Notes under the pieces: generated by a model
Database searches by the model: none
Told to the model about the DNA's origin: nothing
The model's input: only the letters and a program-made list of their open reading frames with translations
Program-made: the position numbers and the translations under genes
Shown: in pieces, positions 52,890 through 63,114 of the stretch
Layout: each line of letters opens with the position of its first letter
Position numbering within the stretch: position 1 is the stretch's first letter
NCBI GenBank assembly: GCA_029227815.1
Contig: CP118523.1
Location: forward strand, 1,240,001 to 1,304,000
Direction of reading: 5' to 3'
Source: Clostridiaceae bacterium M8S5
GTDB lineage: Bacteria > Bacillota > Clostridia > Tissierellales > MCWD3
Length of the DNA stretch: 64,000 bases

Positions 52890-54132
52890 AATAAAGCAAA
52901 TAAAAAGAATATATGGTCATTTTCATAGAGATATTTACATAGTATTTTTCGCTAAACTCATAAATTCCCTAGGAGCCTTTGTGTTTCCATTACTTACATT
53001 GATACTTACTAAAAAATTGGGTTTATCAAAAAAAGAGACAGGTATATGGATAGCAGCCGCAGGGATAATATATGCAATGGCAAGTATTTTGGGAGGCAAA
53101 TTAGCGGACAATTTTGGTAGAAAAAAGATAATAGTGATATTTAATATGCTTGGAGCATCTGTGTACATAATCTGTGGTTTAATGCCCGAGAGCTTTGAGT
53201 TGATATATCTGATAATGGCAGCTTGTGTATTAATGATTGTTGCCGATCCCGCACTGAATGCATTAGTAGCAGATATTACTAAGCCCAGTGAAAGAGAAGG
53301 TGCTTACTCGCTGATATACTTGGGTTCTAATGTTGGATATGCTATAGGACCAGCTATAGCTGGGATGTTATTTGAAAATCACTTGAATTTGATATTTATT
53401 GGAGATGCAGTTACAGCAATAATTTCTACATTATTACTACTTATATTTGTAAAGGAGTCTATAAATAAAACAGAAGATGAACATATAAGTAGAGAAAAAG
53501 AAAAACGTGTTGAAGGTTCATTAAAAAGTGTATTACTAGATAGAAAGATACTAATATATTTTTCGTTAGTGTTATTTGGATATTATTTCGTATACTCACA
53601 ATGGGGATTCTTAGTTCCTTTACATATGGAAAATTTATATCCAGGACATGGAGCGAGTTTCTTTGGGAAATTAACTATAATAAATGGACTTACAGTTATT
53701 GTTGCAACACCGTTAATAACATCATATTTCAGAGGAATAAGCAATCTTTTGAAGATATTTTTTGCAGGGTTGCTGTATGTGGTAGGATTTGGAACATTTG
53801 CATTTGTTGATTTCAAGCTAGGGTTTTTGATACTAGTTGTGATAATAACACTTGGAGAAGTAACCATTACCACTAACTGTATGCCGTTTATAGCTAGTCA
53901 TTCACCAGCTTCGCATAGAGGTAGAATAAACTCAGTTATACCAATTATAATGGGAGCTGGATATGTAATAGGACCATTTGTAATGGGATGGTTTGTAAAA
54001 TACAAATCTTTTGCAAGTGCATGGAAATTCATAGGTATATTTATGTTTATATTTGCATCTTTAATGTTGTGGCTTGAAATATTAGAGAGAAAGAAACGTA
54101 AGAAAAATAGAAAAACTAGAAAGGATGTCTAA
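52879..54132 (+). CDS. MFS exporter F
   Basis: The 417-residue protein has about 12 membrane segments with motif A GGKLADNFGRKK and a lysine/arginine-rich C-terminal tail. It is paralogous to D and E but more diverged, and lacks their 28-codon leader and repeat. It has its own consensus promoter at 52724. Substrate unknown; an efflux role is the family expectation. Confidence 0.84.
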   Translation: MRYKIKQIKRIYGHFHRDIYIVFFAKLINSLGAFVFPLLTLILTKKLGLSKKETGIWIAAAGIIYAMASILGGKLADNFGRKKIIVIFNMLGASVYIICGLMPESFELIYLIMAACVLMIVADPALNALVADITKPSEREGAYSLIYLGSNVGYAIGPAIAGMLFENHLNLIFIGDAVTAIISTLLLLIFVKESINKTEDEHISREKEKRVEGSLKSVLLDRKILIYFSLVLFGYYFVYSQWGFLVPLHMENLYPGHGASFFGKLTIINGLTVIVATPLITSYFRGISNLLKIFFAGLLYVVGFGTFAFVDFKLGFLILVVIITLGEVTITTNCMPFIASHSPASHRGRINSVIPIIMGAGYVIGPFVMGWFVKYKSFASAWKFIGIFMFIFASLMLWLEILERKKRKKNRKTRKDV

Positions 54133-54319
54133 ACGATATCCTTTTACTAATTAATTAGCAGTGGTTTAAAAATCATATTTTGGTTATAAATAATAATACA
54201 AGGTGGCTATAAATTTCTTGAAATATAGCGAAATATAGAATAACATATAATTACAGATATTCAACTAAAGCAACACTGTGATAACAACATTTTAAGGTAT
54301 AACAAAAGGAGAATGAGAT

Positions 54320-55492
54320 ATGATAAATAGAGTTGTATGGATAGTATTAGATAGTGTAGGGATAGGAGCACTTCCAGATGCAGATAAATATGGTGATGTA
54401 GGGAGTAATACATTAGGAAATATATCAAAAGACATGGGTGGATTGAAGCTTTATAATATGCAAAAACTAGGTCTTGGTAATATTGATGATATAGTTGGAG
54501 TAGATAGTATAGAAAGACCTATTGGTTGTTATGGAAGATTAATGGAAAAATCAAATGGAAAGGATACAACTACAGGCCATTGGGAAATGTGTGGTATATA
54601 TATGGAAAATCCATTCCCGACATATCCAGATGGATTTCCAGATGATTTAGTTAAGCAGTATGAGAGATTGATTAACGCTAAAATATTAGGAAATAAACCT
54701 GCTTCAGGAACAGCTATTATAGAAGAATTAGGAGAGGAACACATGAAGACAGGGTACCCTATAGTATATACTTCTGCAGATAGTGTATTTCAAATAGCGG
54801 CTCATGAAGATGTCATACCTTTAGAAAGATTATATGAAATATGTCAAGTAGCAAGGGATTTACTAAAAGATGAGCACGCGGTTGCTAGAGTGATAGCTAG
54901 ACCTTTTACAGGAAAAGTAGGGGAGTTTGTAAGAACAGCAAACAGAAGAGATTTTTCATTGAAGCCATTTCATACAATACTACTCGATGAACTTAAGGTT
55001 AGTGGCTATGATGTTAAAGCAGTCGGTAAGATAGAAGATATTTTCCTAGGACAAGGAATTACAGATGCAGTTCATACAAAATCAAATATGGATGGTGTAG
55101 ACAAGACAATAGATTATATTAAACAAGATAGTAAAGGTTTAATTTTTACTAATCTTGTTGATTTTGATATGAAGTGGGGTCATAGAAACGATGTAAAGGG
55201 ATATGCTAAAGGATTAGAGGATTTTGATATTAGATTAAAAGATATAATGAATAGTTTGAAGGATGATGACATATTATTTATTACTGCTGACCATGGATGT
55301 GATCCTACATTCCCTGGTACAAATCACACTAGAGAGTATGTTCCGTTCTTAGCTTATGGCAAGCAGTTAAAAGAAAACGTAAACTTAGGCACTAGAAAGT
55401 CATTTGCTGATATAGGTCAAACTGTAGCAGAAATCTTTGGTGTTAATAAAATAAAACACGGAGAAAGCTTTTTGAAACTAATAACTAAATAG
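54320..55492 (+). CDS. deoB: Phosphopentomutase
   Basis: The 390-residue enzyme interconverts (deoxy)ribose 1- and 5-phosphate in nucleoside breakdown. Alkaline-phosphatase-superfamily metal motifs: [41 protein letters not shown]. Ribosome site AAAAGGAGA. It is followed by a nucleoside phosphorylase gene 13 bases on, which supplies its substrate. Confidence 0.97.
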   Translation: MINRVVWIVLDSVGIGALPDADKYGDVGSNTLGNISKDMGGLKLYNMQKLGLGNIDDIVGVDSIERPIGCYGRLMEKSNGKDTTTGHWEMCGIYMENPFPTYPDGFPDDLVKQYERLINAKILGNKPASGTAIIEELGEEHMKTGYPIVYTSADSVFQIAAHEDVIPLERLYEICQVARDLLKDEHAVARVIARPFTGKVGEFVRTANRRDFSLKPFHTILLDELKVSGYDVKAVGKIEDIFLGQGITDAVHTKSNMDGVDKTIDYIKQDSKGLIFTNLVDFDMKWGHRNDVKGYAKGLEDFDIRLKDIMNSLKDDDILFITADHGCDPTFPGTNHTREYVPFLAYGKQLKENVNLGTRKSFADIGQTVAEIFGVNKIKHGESFLKLITK

Positions 55493-55505
55493 AGGTGATT
55501 TAGTC

Positions 55506-56831
55506 ATGAGAATGTATGATATTATAATGAAAAAGAGAAATGGAGGAGAACTATCAAAAGAAGAAATAGAGTTTTTTATTAATGAATATACAGTAGGAAA
55601 TATACCAGATTATCAAGTTTCTGCTTTGATGATGGCAGTTTATTTTCAGAAGATGAACGATAGAGAAACTTCATATTTGACAAGAGCTATGATAAATAGC
55701 GGAGAAATTATTGACTTATCACCAATTAACGGTATAAAAGTAGACAAACACAGTACAGGTGGAGTTGGAGATACTACTACTATGGTAGTTGGACCAATAG
55801 TAGCATCATTAGGAGTGCCTGTAGCAAAAATGTCTGGAAGAGGACTAGGGCATACAGGAGGTACAATAGACAAATTAGAATCATTCAAAGGTTTCAAAGT
55901 AGATATGACTATAGATAAATTTATAAATAATGTCAATACAATTGGTATTGCAGTTGGAGGACAGACTGCTAATTTAGCACCAGCGGACAAAAAACTATAT
56001 TCACTGAGAGATGTAACAGCTACGGTTGACAATGTATCATTAATAGCTAGTAGTATAATGAGTAAAAAAATAGCCTCAGGTGCTGACGCTATAGTTCTTG
56101 ATGTAAAAGCAGGTAGTGGGGCATTTATGAAAAATGACGATAGTGCCTTCGAGCTTGGAAAAACTATGGTTGATATAGGCAGTAGATTAGATAGAAATAC
56201 GATAGCAATAATATCAGATATGGATCAACCATTAGGAAATGCTATAGGTAATATACTTGAGGTCAAAGAGGCAATATTAACACTTAAAGGGCAAGGGCCT
56301 GAAGATTTGACTAATTTAAGTAAGAAGATTAGCACATATATGTTGTTACTAAGTGGTGTTGCTGATGATGTAGAGGAAGCAGAAAGATTAATAGATAATG
56401 CTATAGAGTCAGGAGATGCGATTAGAAAACTCAGAGAGTTTGTAAAAGCTCAAGGTGGAGATGTTAGATGCATAGATGATATAGAATTATTTGATAAATC
56501 AAAATATGCTTTAGAAGTTAGAACTGACAGTTGTGGTTATATTGAAAAAATAAAAGCAGACGATATAGGAATAGCAGCATTGATATTAGGAGCAGGAAGA
56601 GAAACTAAAGAATCAGTAGTTGATTTAGCTGTAGGAATATACCTAGAAAAGAAAATAGGGGATAAGGTAGAAGCTGGTGATATTATTGCAACTATCCATG
56701 CAAATTGTATGGACAAAGCAAAAGAAGCAGAAAAAATGATACTTAATGCGTACACAATATCTGATAATAAAGTAGTGCCAGATAAGCTCATAAAAGGAGT
56801 AGTCACAAAAGATGGAATAAGGAAAATGTAA
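55506..56831 (+). CDS. pdp: Pyrimidine-nucleoside phosphorylase
   Basis: The 441-residue enzyme is of the thymidine/pyrimidine-nucleoside phosphorylase family. KHSTGGVGDTTTMV binds phosphate, and SGRGLGHTGGTIDKLES is the family signature; a C-terminal alpha/beta domain follows from about residue 345. It releases bases and pentose 1-phosphate, the substrate of DeoB. GAGGTGA site. It completes a two-gene salvage operon. Confidence 0.95.
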   Translation: MRMYDIIMKKRNGGELSKEEIEFFINEYTVGNIPDYQVSALMMAVYFQKMNDRETSYLTRAMINSGEIIDLSPINGIKVDKHSTGGVGDTTTMVVGPIVASLGVPVAKMSGRGLGHTGGTIDKLESFKGFKVDMTIDKFINNVNTIGIAVGGQTANLAPADKKLYSLRDVTATVDNVSLIASSIMSKKIASGADAIVLDVKAGSGAFMKNDDSAFELGKTMVDIGSRLDRNTIAIISDMDQPLGNAIGNILEVKEAILTLKGQGPEDLTNLSKKISTYMLLLSGVADDVEEAERLIDNAIESGDAIRKLREFVKAQGGDVRCIDDIELFDKSKYALEVRTDSCGYIEKIKADDIGIAALILGAGRETKESVVDLAVGIYLEKKIGDKVEAGDIIATIHANCMDKAKEAEKMILNAYTISDNKVVPDKLIKGVVTKDGIRKM

Positions 56832-56907
56832 AATAAACAAGAAAATTTAAAATATATGTTGACATTTAGAAACAATATTGTTATAGTGTATTAAACGAAT
56901 TGAATAT

Positions 56908-57063
56908 TAATGTGTAACGGAGGCCGCAGGAATTATTAGTATTGCATTAGCAAGAAAGGAATTACTGCCGAAACATACTAGATATGTTGGGACTATGTTG
57001 AACAAATATAGTACTGTCTATTGTTGGTTACCCAGTCTACAATAGGAGTGCTGTTTCACATTA
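56908..57063 (+). promoter_or_regulatory. Lysine riboswitch (L-box) upstream of lysC
   Basis: Outer stem P1 pairs TAATGTG (56908-56914) with CACATTA (57057-57063). GGAGGCCGCA and ACTGCCGAA are in L-box-like positions, and internal stems include AACATA/TATGTT and CTATTGT (57018-57024) with ACAATAG (57039-57045). The first gene downstream is aspartokinase and the whole operon makes lysine, which agrees. Some positions look non-standard, so a covariance-model check would be needed to define it. Confidence 0.82.
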
Positions 57064-57092
57064 GGGTAAGAGAAATGATTTATGCGTGCATG

Positions 57093-57127
57093 AAGTTTAG
57101 AGTTCTTTTACTCTGGACTTTTTTTTA
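57093..57127 (+). terminator. Riboswitch-controlled terminator
   Basis: AAGTTTAGAGT pairs with ACTCTGGACTT (one wobble) and is followed by eight T. It lies between the riboswitch and lysC, as in transcriptional lysine riboswitches. I see nothing else in the 370-base gap between pdp and lysC. Confidence 0.82.
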
Positions 57128-57204
57128 TACATAAAATAACACTTTATAAAATAATAGTACGATATTTGATTCGTAAAGTTAAAGCGATAAAGCGAGGTGA
57201 AGTG

Positions 57205-58410
57205 TTGAATAGAGTAGTTATGAAATACGGAGGAACGTCCGTAAAAAATATAGACAATATTAAGAAAGTTGCGAAAATAATTGCAAAAAGAAAAGAACAA
57301 GGAAAGAATGTTGTAGTAGTAGTATCTGCGATGGGAAATACAACAGATAATCTTATAGATATGGCTAAACAGATTTCAAAAGATAAGATGAACACAAGAG
57401 AATTAGATATGCTTATATCTACAGGAGAGCAACAATCAATAGCACTTTTATCTATGGCAATAGAAGCAGAGGGATATAAAGCTATATCACTTACAGGGTT
57501 CCAAGCTGATATCAAAACAACAGGAGTGCATACTAAAAATACTATAAAAGATATTAATACTGCGAAACTAGAAAAATATTTAGACCAAGGTTGTATAGTT
57601 GTAGTTGCTGGGTTCCAAGGAGTAAACGAATCAGGAGATATTACAACACTAGGAAGAGGAGGTTCAGATACTACTGCTGTAGCTTTAGCAGCTATGCTAG
57701 ATTGTTCATGTGAGATATATACTGACGTTGATGGTGTATATACAATAGATCCAAGGGTGTATAAAAATGCTAGAAAGCTAGATGTGATATCTTACGAAGA
57801 AATGATGCAAATGTCAAGCTTAGGAGCTGGAGTATTAGAGACTAGAGCTGTTCAATTAGGCAAACAATATGGTGTACCAATAATGGTCGCCCTAAATACA
57901 GGGATGATAAGAGGAACATATATAAAGGAGTTGAAAAAGATGGAAGAGAGAGGAGTAACAGGTCTATCTATGGCAAAAGGTGTATTGATGATAACAGTAG
58001 ATAACATAAATTATAGCCCAGTAGATATATCTCATCTATTTAAACTATTAGCAACAGAAAAAGTAAACATAGATATGATAAGTCAAAATTCTCAAAAAGA
58101 CGGTTTAGTGAGTGTATCATTTACTGCTGATGATGAGGATAAATATATAGTAGAAAAAGTTCTAAATAAATATTGTGCAGAAATTAAAAGTGCTGAATAT
58201 ACTATAGAAGAAGATATAGTCAAAATTTCTTTAGTTGGTATGGGGATGATGAATCAATCAGGTGTAGCCTCAAGAATATTTGGTGTTTATGCAGATAGTA
58301 ATATTGATTTTAAATTAGTTACAACGTCAGAAATAAGCGTATCGTATGCAATAAATAAAAAAGATACAATGACGATAGTAAACAATTTAGCTAGAGAATT
58401 TAATTTATAA
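57205..58410 (+). CDS. lysC: Aspartokinase, lysine-regulated operon
   Basis: The protein of about 402 residues has MKYGGTSV at the N terminus, TLGRGGSDTTA at about 158, TDVDGVYTIDPR, and two ACT-type domains (about 255-402) for feedback. It phosphorylates aspartate. The frame opens at 57166 but GAGGTGA (57194-57200) favours the TTG at 57205; an ATG at 57220 is the alternative. It is the first gene behind the lysine riboswitch. Confidence 0.94.
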   Translation: MNRVVMKYGGTSVKNIDNIKKVAKIIAKRKEQGKNVVVVVSAMGNTTDNLIDMAKQISKDKMNTRELDMLISTGEQQSIALLSMAIEAEGYKAISLTGFQADIKTTGVHTKNTIKDINTAKLEKYLDQGCIVVVAGFQGVNESGDITTLGRGGSDTTAVALAAMLDCSCEIYTDVDGVYTIDPRVYKNARKLDVISYEEMMQMSSLGAGVLETRAVQLGKQYGVPIMVALNTGMIRGTYIKELKKMEERGVTGLSMAKGVLMITVDNINYSPVDISHLFKLLATEKVNIDMISQNSQKDGLVSVSFTADDEDKYIVEKVLNKYCAEIKSAEYTIEEDIVKISLVGMGMMNQSGVASRIFGVYADSNIDFKLVTTSEISVSYAINKKDTMTIVNNLAREFNL

Positions 58411-58437
58411 AAAATATTATAGTTTGGAGGAGTTAAT

Positions 58438-59427
58438 ATGAAAGTAAATATTGCTATAGTTGGCGCAACAGGAATGGTTGGTAGGACTTTTATAAAAGTT
58501 TTAGAGGAAATGAAGTTTCCAATAAAGAATATTTATTTCTTTGCATCTGCAAAGTCAAAGGGTACTAAGGTTACATTTAATTCACAGGAATACGAAGTAG
58601 AGGAACTTACAGAGGAATCATTTGATAGAAATATAGATATTGCACTATTTTCAGCTGGAGGAGAAATAAGTAAAAAATTTGCACCTATAGCAAAGAGTAA
58701 AGGTGCCATAGTGATAGACAACAGTAGTGCATGGAGAATGAATGAAGAGGTACCACTAATAGTTCCAGAAGTTAATCCACAAGATATAAATTGGAACAAT
58801 GGAATAATAGCTAATCCAAATTGTTCAACAATACAATGTATGCAACCGCTAAAGTTATTAAAAGATAGATATGGCATTAAAAGAATAGTTTATTCAACAT
58901 ATCAAGCAGTATCAGGTTCAGGAATAGGTGGGCTTAAAGATTTAGAGAATGGTATAAAAGGTGAGAAAAATACAAAGTACCCTCATCAAATAGCTTACAA
59001 TTGTATACCTCATGTTGATGTATTTCTTGAAAATGGATATACAAAAGAAGAAATAAAAATGATAAACGAAACGAGAAAAATACTAGGAGATCAAGATATA
59101 AAAATAACCTCAACAGCAGTTAGAGTTCCAGTAAAATACGGACACTGTGTATCAATAAATGTAGAATTAGAAAAAAGTTTTGATATAGAAGAAGTTAAAG
59201 CTATTTATAGAGAGTCGGAAGGTATAATATTGCAAGATGATGTAAGTAATAATGTTTATCCAATGCCACTCACAATCGAAGGGACAGATGAAGTTTATAT
59301 CGGTAGAATAAGAAGAGATTATAGTGTAGATAATGGATTAAACTTGTGGGTTTGTGCAGATAACGCAAGAAAAGGAGCAGCTACAAATGCAGTACAGATA
59401 GCACAGCTCTTATTAGATAAACTATAG
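58438..59427 (+). CDS. asd: Aspartate-semialdehyde dehydrogenase
   Basis: The 329-residue NADPH enzyme reduces aspartyl phosphate. VGATGMVGRTF binds the cofactor, NPNCSTIQ near residue 125 holds the catalytic Cys, and RVPVKYGHC is conserved. Ribosome site TGGAGGAG. It lies between lysC and dapA in a six-gene operon. Confidence 0.97.
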   Translation: MKVNIAIVGATGMVGRTFIKVLEEMKFPIKNIYFFASAKSKGTKVTFNSQEYEVEELTEESFDRNIDIALFSAGGEISKKFAPIAKSKGAIVIDNSSAWRMNEEVPLIVPEVNPQDINWNNGIIANPNCSTIQCMQPLKLLKDRYGIKRIVYSTYQAVSGSGIGGLKDLENGIKGEKNTKYPHQIAYNCIPHVDVFLENGYTKEEIKMINETRKILGDQDIKITSTAVRVPVKYGHCVSINVELEKSFDIEEVKAIYRESEGIILQDDVSNNVYPMPLTIEGTDEVYIGRIRRDYSVDNGLNLWVCADNARKGAATNAVQIAQLLLDKL

Positions 59428-59439
59428 GAGGAAGATAAA

Positions 59440-60324
59440 ATGAGTATATTCAGAGGATCAGGGGTAGCTCTAGTTACCCCTTTTAAAAAAGATGGTAGTG
59501 TAAACTATGATAAATATAAAGAACTAATAGAGTATCATATTGAGAATAATACAGATGCAATCATAACTGTTGGAACGACAGGAGAAGCTTCTACACTGAC
59601 AGATGAAGAACACAGAGAAGTCATTAGATTTACAGTAAAAGTTGTAAATAAAAGAATACCTGTCATAGCTGGTACTGGTAGTAATGATACGAGTTATAGT
59701 ATAGAGTTAAGTAAATACAGTGAGGAAGTTGGTGTTGATGGACTTTTAATAGTTACACCATATTATAATAAAACGACACAAAAAGGTTTAATAAATCATT
59801 TCACAGCTATAGCTGATAGTGTAAATATACCTATTATACTTTACAATGTTCCTTCTAGAACAGGTATGAATATATCTATAGACACAGTAGTAGAATTATC
59901 AAAGCACAAAAACATACAAGCTATAAAAGAAGCAAGTGGTGATATTAGCTATGTAACAGAGATTGCAAGATTATGTGATGATAACTTTGATATATATTCA
60001 GGCAATGATGATATTATAGTTCCTATAATGTCTATAGGCGGAAGTGGAGTAATATCTGTAGTAGCCAATATATTGCCAAACGAAACACATAACTTGGTAC
60101 ATGAATATTTAGATGGAAATACAGTCAAGGCTAGAGAAATACAGTTAAAGCTTAACGGTCTAATAAATTCATTATTCATAGAGACTAATCCAATACCAGT
60201 CAAAACGGCGATGAATCTATTAGATATGGAAGTTGGAGAACTTAGAGCTCCACTATATGAAATGCAAGAAGAAAACGTGGAAATATTAGTAAATCAAATG
60301 AGAAAACTAAAAATGGAGGTATGA
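59440..60324 (+). CDS. dapA: 4-Hydroxy-tetrahydrodipicolinate synthase
   Basis: The 294-residue TIM barrel condenses aspartate semialdehyde with pyruvate. GTTGEASTL near residue 43, YNVPSRTG (Tyr for proton relay) and IKEASGD (Schiff-base Lys near residue 161) are intact. AGGAGGAAG precedes the ATG; dapB begins 2 bases after its stop codon. Confidence 0.97.
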   Translation: MSIFRGSGVALVTPFKKDGSVNYDKYKELIEYHIENNTDAIITVGTTGEASTLTDEEHREVIRFTVKVVNKRIPVIAGTGSNDTSYSIELSKYSEEVGVDGLLIVTPYYNKTTQKGLINHFTAIADSVNIPIILYNVPSRTGMNISIDTVVELSKHKNIQAIKEASGDISYVTEIARLCDDNFDIYSGNDDIIVPIMSIGGSGVISVVANILPNETHNLVHEYLDGNTVKAREIQLKLNGLINSLFIETNPIPVKTAMNLLDMEVGELRAPLYEMQEENVEILVNQMRKLKMEV

Positions 60325-60325
60325 T

Positions 60326-61105
60326 ATGATTAGAGTTGCTATAAACGGTTTTGCTGGAAAAATGGGACAAGTTGTATACCAAAAATTAAAAAGTTATAAA
60401 GATATTATCATAATAGCTGGCATAGATAGAAATAATAATCTTATACATCATAACGAAATTCCAGTATATACACAAGTTGACGATATAATAGACGGTATAG
60501 ATGTAATAATTGATTTCTCAAGTAGAGAGTGCTTAAAAGAACTAATAGCTTACGGAGTAGAAAATAGTGTAGGACTAGTGATAGCAACGACAGGATTAAC
60601 TAACGAAGATAAGTTAGAAATACATGAAGCTTCAAAGCACATACCTATATTTAAAGCTTCAAATACATCAACAGGAGTAAATATACTGTTAGAGGTTCTA
60701 AAAACAACTGTACGTGCACTAAGTGATAGTTTTGATATTGAAATAGTAGAAAAGCATCATAATCAAAAGCTTGATGCCCCTAGTGGAACAGCATTTATGT
60801 TAGCTAATCAGATAAATAGCACATTAGATGATACTATGGAATTGGTATATGGAAGAGAGGGCAATAATGCCAAAAGAAATGCTAAAGAAATAGGGATACA
60901 TGCTGTAAGAGGAGGAACCATAGCAGGTGAGCATACTGTAATATTCGCAGGAGAAGACGAGATATTGGAATTCAAGCATATAGCATTATCAAAGAAGATA
61001 TTTGCAAGTGGAGCAATAGATGCAGCAAGATTTATAGCTACAAAACAAAACGGACTATACGATATGAGAGATGTATTAAATTACAAAAGGGAAGGTGAAA
61101 TGTAG
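60326..61105 (+). CDS. dapB: 4-Hydroxy-tetrahydrodipicolinate reductase
   Basis: The 259-residue NAD(P)H enzyme has GFAGKMGQ at the N terminus, and [15 protein letters not shown] near residue 145 is the family's catalytic signature. It makes tetrahydrodipicolinate. Its TAG stop shares a base with the GTG of the next gene, so translation is coupled. Confidence 0.96.
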   Translation: MIRVAINGFAGKMGQVVYQKLKSYKDIIIIAGIDRNNNLIHHNEIPVYTQVDDIIDGIDVIIDFSSRECLKELIAYGVENSVGLVIATTGLTNEDKLEIHEASKHIPIFKASNTSTGVNILLEVLKTTVRALSDSFDIEIVEKHHNQKLDAPSGTAFMLANQINSTLDDTMELVYGREGNNAKRNAKEIGIHAVRGGTIAGEHTVIFAGEDEILEFKHIALSKKIFASGAIDAARFIATKQNGLYDMRDVLNYKREGEM

Positions 61106-61815
61106 TGAGTGAAAAAATGACAGATCCTTACGAGATAGCTAGATTTATAAAGGATGCAAAGAAAACAACACCAGTTAAGGTATATATTAAAGGAGAGCTA
61201 GAAAATATAGAGCTTAATAATTATAAATATTTTGGAGATAGCAAGTCAGGTGTTTTGTTTGGTGAATACGAATTAGTAAACGATGTACTAAGCAACAATG
61301 AAAAGTATATATCTGATTATCACATTGAGCATGATAGGAGAAATTCAGCAATTCCTATACTAGATACAAAACACATACATGCTCGAATAGAACCAGGTGC
61401 AGTAATTAGAGACAGAGTTGAGATAGGTAAAAACGCAGTTATAATGATGGGAGCAGTTATAAACATAGGTGCAGAGATTGGTGAAGGCACTATGATAGAT
61501 ATGAATGCTGTACTTGGAGCTAGGGCAACAGTAGGAAAAAATGCTCATATAGGGGCAGGAGCAGTAATAGCAGGTGTGTTAGAGCCACCTAGTAAGACAC
61601 CAGTAATAATTGAAGATGAAGTATTAGTTGGTGCTAATGCTGTGGTATTAGAAGGTGTGAAAATCGGAAAAGGTGCAGTAGTTGCAGCTGGTTCAGTAGT
61701 TACAGAGGATGTGCCATCAGGAGTGGTGGTTGCAGGTATGCCAGCAAGGATAATTAAAGAAAAGGATGAAAAAACAGCAGATAAAGTAAAGATACTGAGT
61801 GATTTAAGAGAGTAA
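61105..61815 (+). CDS. dapH: Tetrahydrodipicolinate N-acetyltransferase
   Basis: The 236-residue protein has an N-terminal helical domain (about 1-90) and a left-handed hexapeptide-repeat helix (about 95-215, for example [18 protein letters not shown]-type turns). This is the DapH layout, which acetylates tetrahydrodipicolinate with acetyl-CoA and sets the acetylated DAP route. GTG start overlapping the dapB stop. Confidence 0.93.
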   Translation: MSEKMTDPYEIARFIKDAKKTTPVKVYIKGELENIELNNYKYFGDSKSGVLFGEYELVNDVLSNNEKYISDYHIEHDRRNSAIPILDTKHIHARIEPGAVIRDRVEIGKNAVIMMGAVINIGAEIGEGTMIDMNAVLGARATVGKNAHIGAGAVIAGVLEPPSKTPVIIEDEVLVGANAVVLEGVKIGKGAVVAAGSVVTEDVPSGVVVAGMPARIIKEKDEKTADKVKILSDLRE

Positions 61816-61827
61816 GGGGGAAAGGTA

Positions 61828-63018
61828 GTGAATCTACTAAAGCAGGACAAAGAGTATATACTTAATCTTTATAATAGATTAGATATAGAAATAGAGCGAG
61901 GCCATGGAGTTTACTTATATGACAAAGATGGAAATAAATACTTAGATATGTATAGTGGGATATCTGTTAATAATTTAGGACATTTAGGAGATGAACTGGC
62001 GCAGATTATATATGAGCAAGCCAAAAAATATACTCATTTGTCTAACTATTTTGCTAATGAGCCCTCAGTGAATTTAGCAAAATTATTAGTAGAGAATACT
62101 TTTGCCTCAAAGGTGTTTTTTACTAACTCAGGCACTGAGGCAAACGAAGCAGCTATAAAGCTTGTTAGAAAATATGGTAAGAACAAAAGTAAAACAAAAA
62201 ACATCATACTTACTGCAAAAAATTCATTTCATGGTAGGACATGCGGTAGTTTATCGCTTACAGCTAGAGATAGATACAAAACTGATTTTTTGCCTTTACT
62301 TCCTAGAGTTGAAAATTTTGAGTATAATAATTTAGAGAGCTTAAAATCATTAGTAAATGAAGATGTATGTGGTCTATTTATTGAAACCATACAGGGAGAA
62401 GGCGGAATAATAAAGGCTTCAAATGAATTTATGAAACTTATTATGCAGTTATCACAGGAACATGATTTTCTAGTAGTTATAGATGATATACAAGCAGGTA
62501 TAGGTAGAACAGGAGAGTTCTTATCTTGTGACGAATACGCAGTAAAACCTCATATTGTTACACTTGCTAAATCAATAGGGGGCGGATTACCACTTGGCGC
62601 AATGCTTGTAAGTAGTGAAGTAGAAAATATATTAAAACCCGGAGATCATGGTAGTACATTTGGAGGAAATCCAGTATCATGTACTGCAGGAGAATATATA
62701 GTAAGAAATATTGCAGATAAAGAATTTTTAGCTTCAATAAAGATGAAAGGAAATAAAATAATAAATGCATTTAAAGATATGAAGTCTGACTATCCAGACA
62801 TTATAAAGGATATCAGAGGTAGCGGGTTAATGATAGGAATAGATGTGGGTAAATATGCACATGATATCAAAGAAAGAGCTAAAAAGAAAAATTTACTGAT
62901 AAATATTACAAATGATACTGTTATAAGGCTTTTACCATCCTTAAAAATAGAAGATAATGATATAAATGTATTCTTGAATATAATAAGAAATATAATGAAT
63001 GAGATAAAAGATCACTAA
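61828..63018 (+). CDS. Class-III aminotransferase, probably N-acetyl-DAP/acetylornithine type
   Basis: The 396-residue PLP enzyme has TNSGTEANEAAIKL, FHGRTCGSLS, VVIDDIQAGIGRTG and the Schiff-base Lys in TLAKSIGGGLPLGAM. By sequence it belongs to the acetylornithine aminotransferase group; by position at the end of the lysine operon it probably forms N-acetyl-diaminopimelate, the step after DapH. It could serve arginine synthesis too. GTG start at 61828 with AGGGGGAAAGG upstream. No deacetylase gene follows. Confidence 0.85.
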   Translation: MNLLKQDKEYILNLYNRLDIEIERGHGVYLYDKDGNKYLDMYSGISVNNLGHLGDELAQIIYEQAKKYTHLSNYFANEPSVNLAKLLVENTFASKVFFTNSGTEANEAAIKLVRKYGKNKSKTKNIILTAKNSFHGRTCGSLSLTARDRYKTDFLPLLPRVENFEYNNLESLKSLVNEDVCGLFIETIQGEGGIIKASNEFMKLIMQLSQEHDFLVVIDDIQAGIGRTGEFLSCDEYAVKPHIVTLAKSIGGGLPLGAMLVSSEVENILKPGDHGSTFGGNPVSCTAGEYIVRNIADKEFLASIKMKGNKIINAFKDMKSDYPDIIKDIRGSGLMIGIDVGKYAHDIKERAKKKNLLINITNDTVIRLLPSLKIEDNDINVFLNIIRNIMNEIKDH

Positions 63019-63039
63019 ATATAGTTTTAGTGATTTTTT
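63011..63039 (+). terminator. Terminator of the lysine operon
   Basis: ATCACTAAA pairs with TTTAGTGAT and is followed by T residues. The left arm overlaps the stop codon of the aminotransferase gene. Confidence 0.78.
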
Positions 63040-63114
63040 ATGCAATTAAAAGGTGATTTATCAAATTAATAGAACTATATAATATACACAAAAACTATAA
63101 TACAGGTGGAAAAT

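Noticed and set aside
57097-57515. Minus-strand frames over the riboswitch and lysC
   Set aside because: They overlap the riboswitch terminator and a strong plus-strand gene, without start signals.
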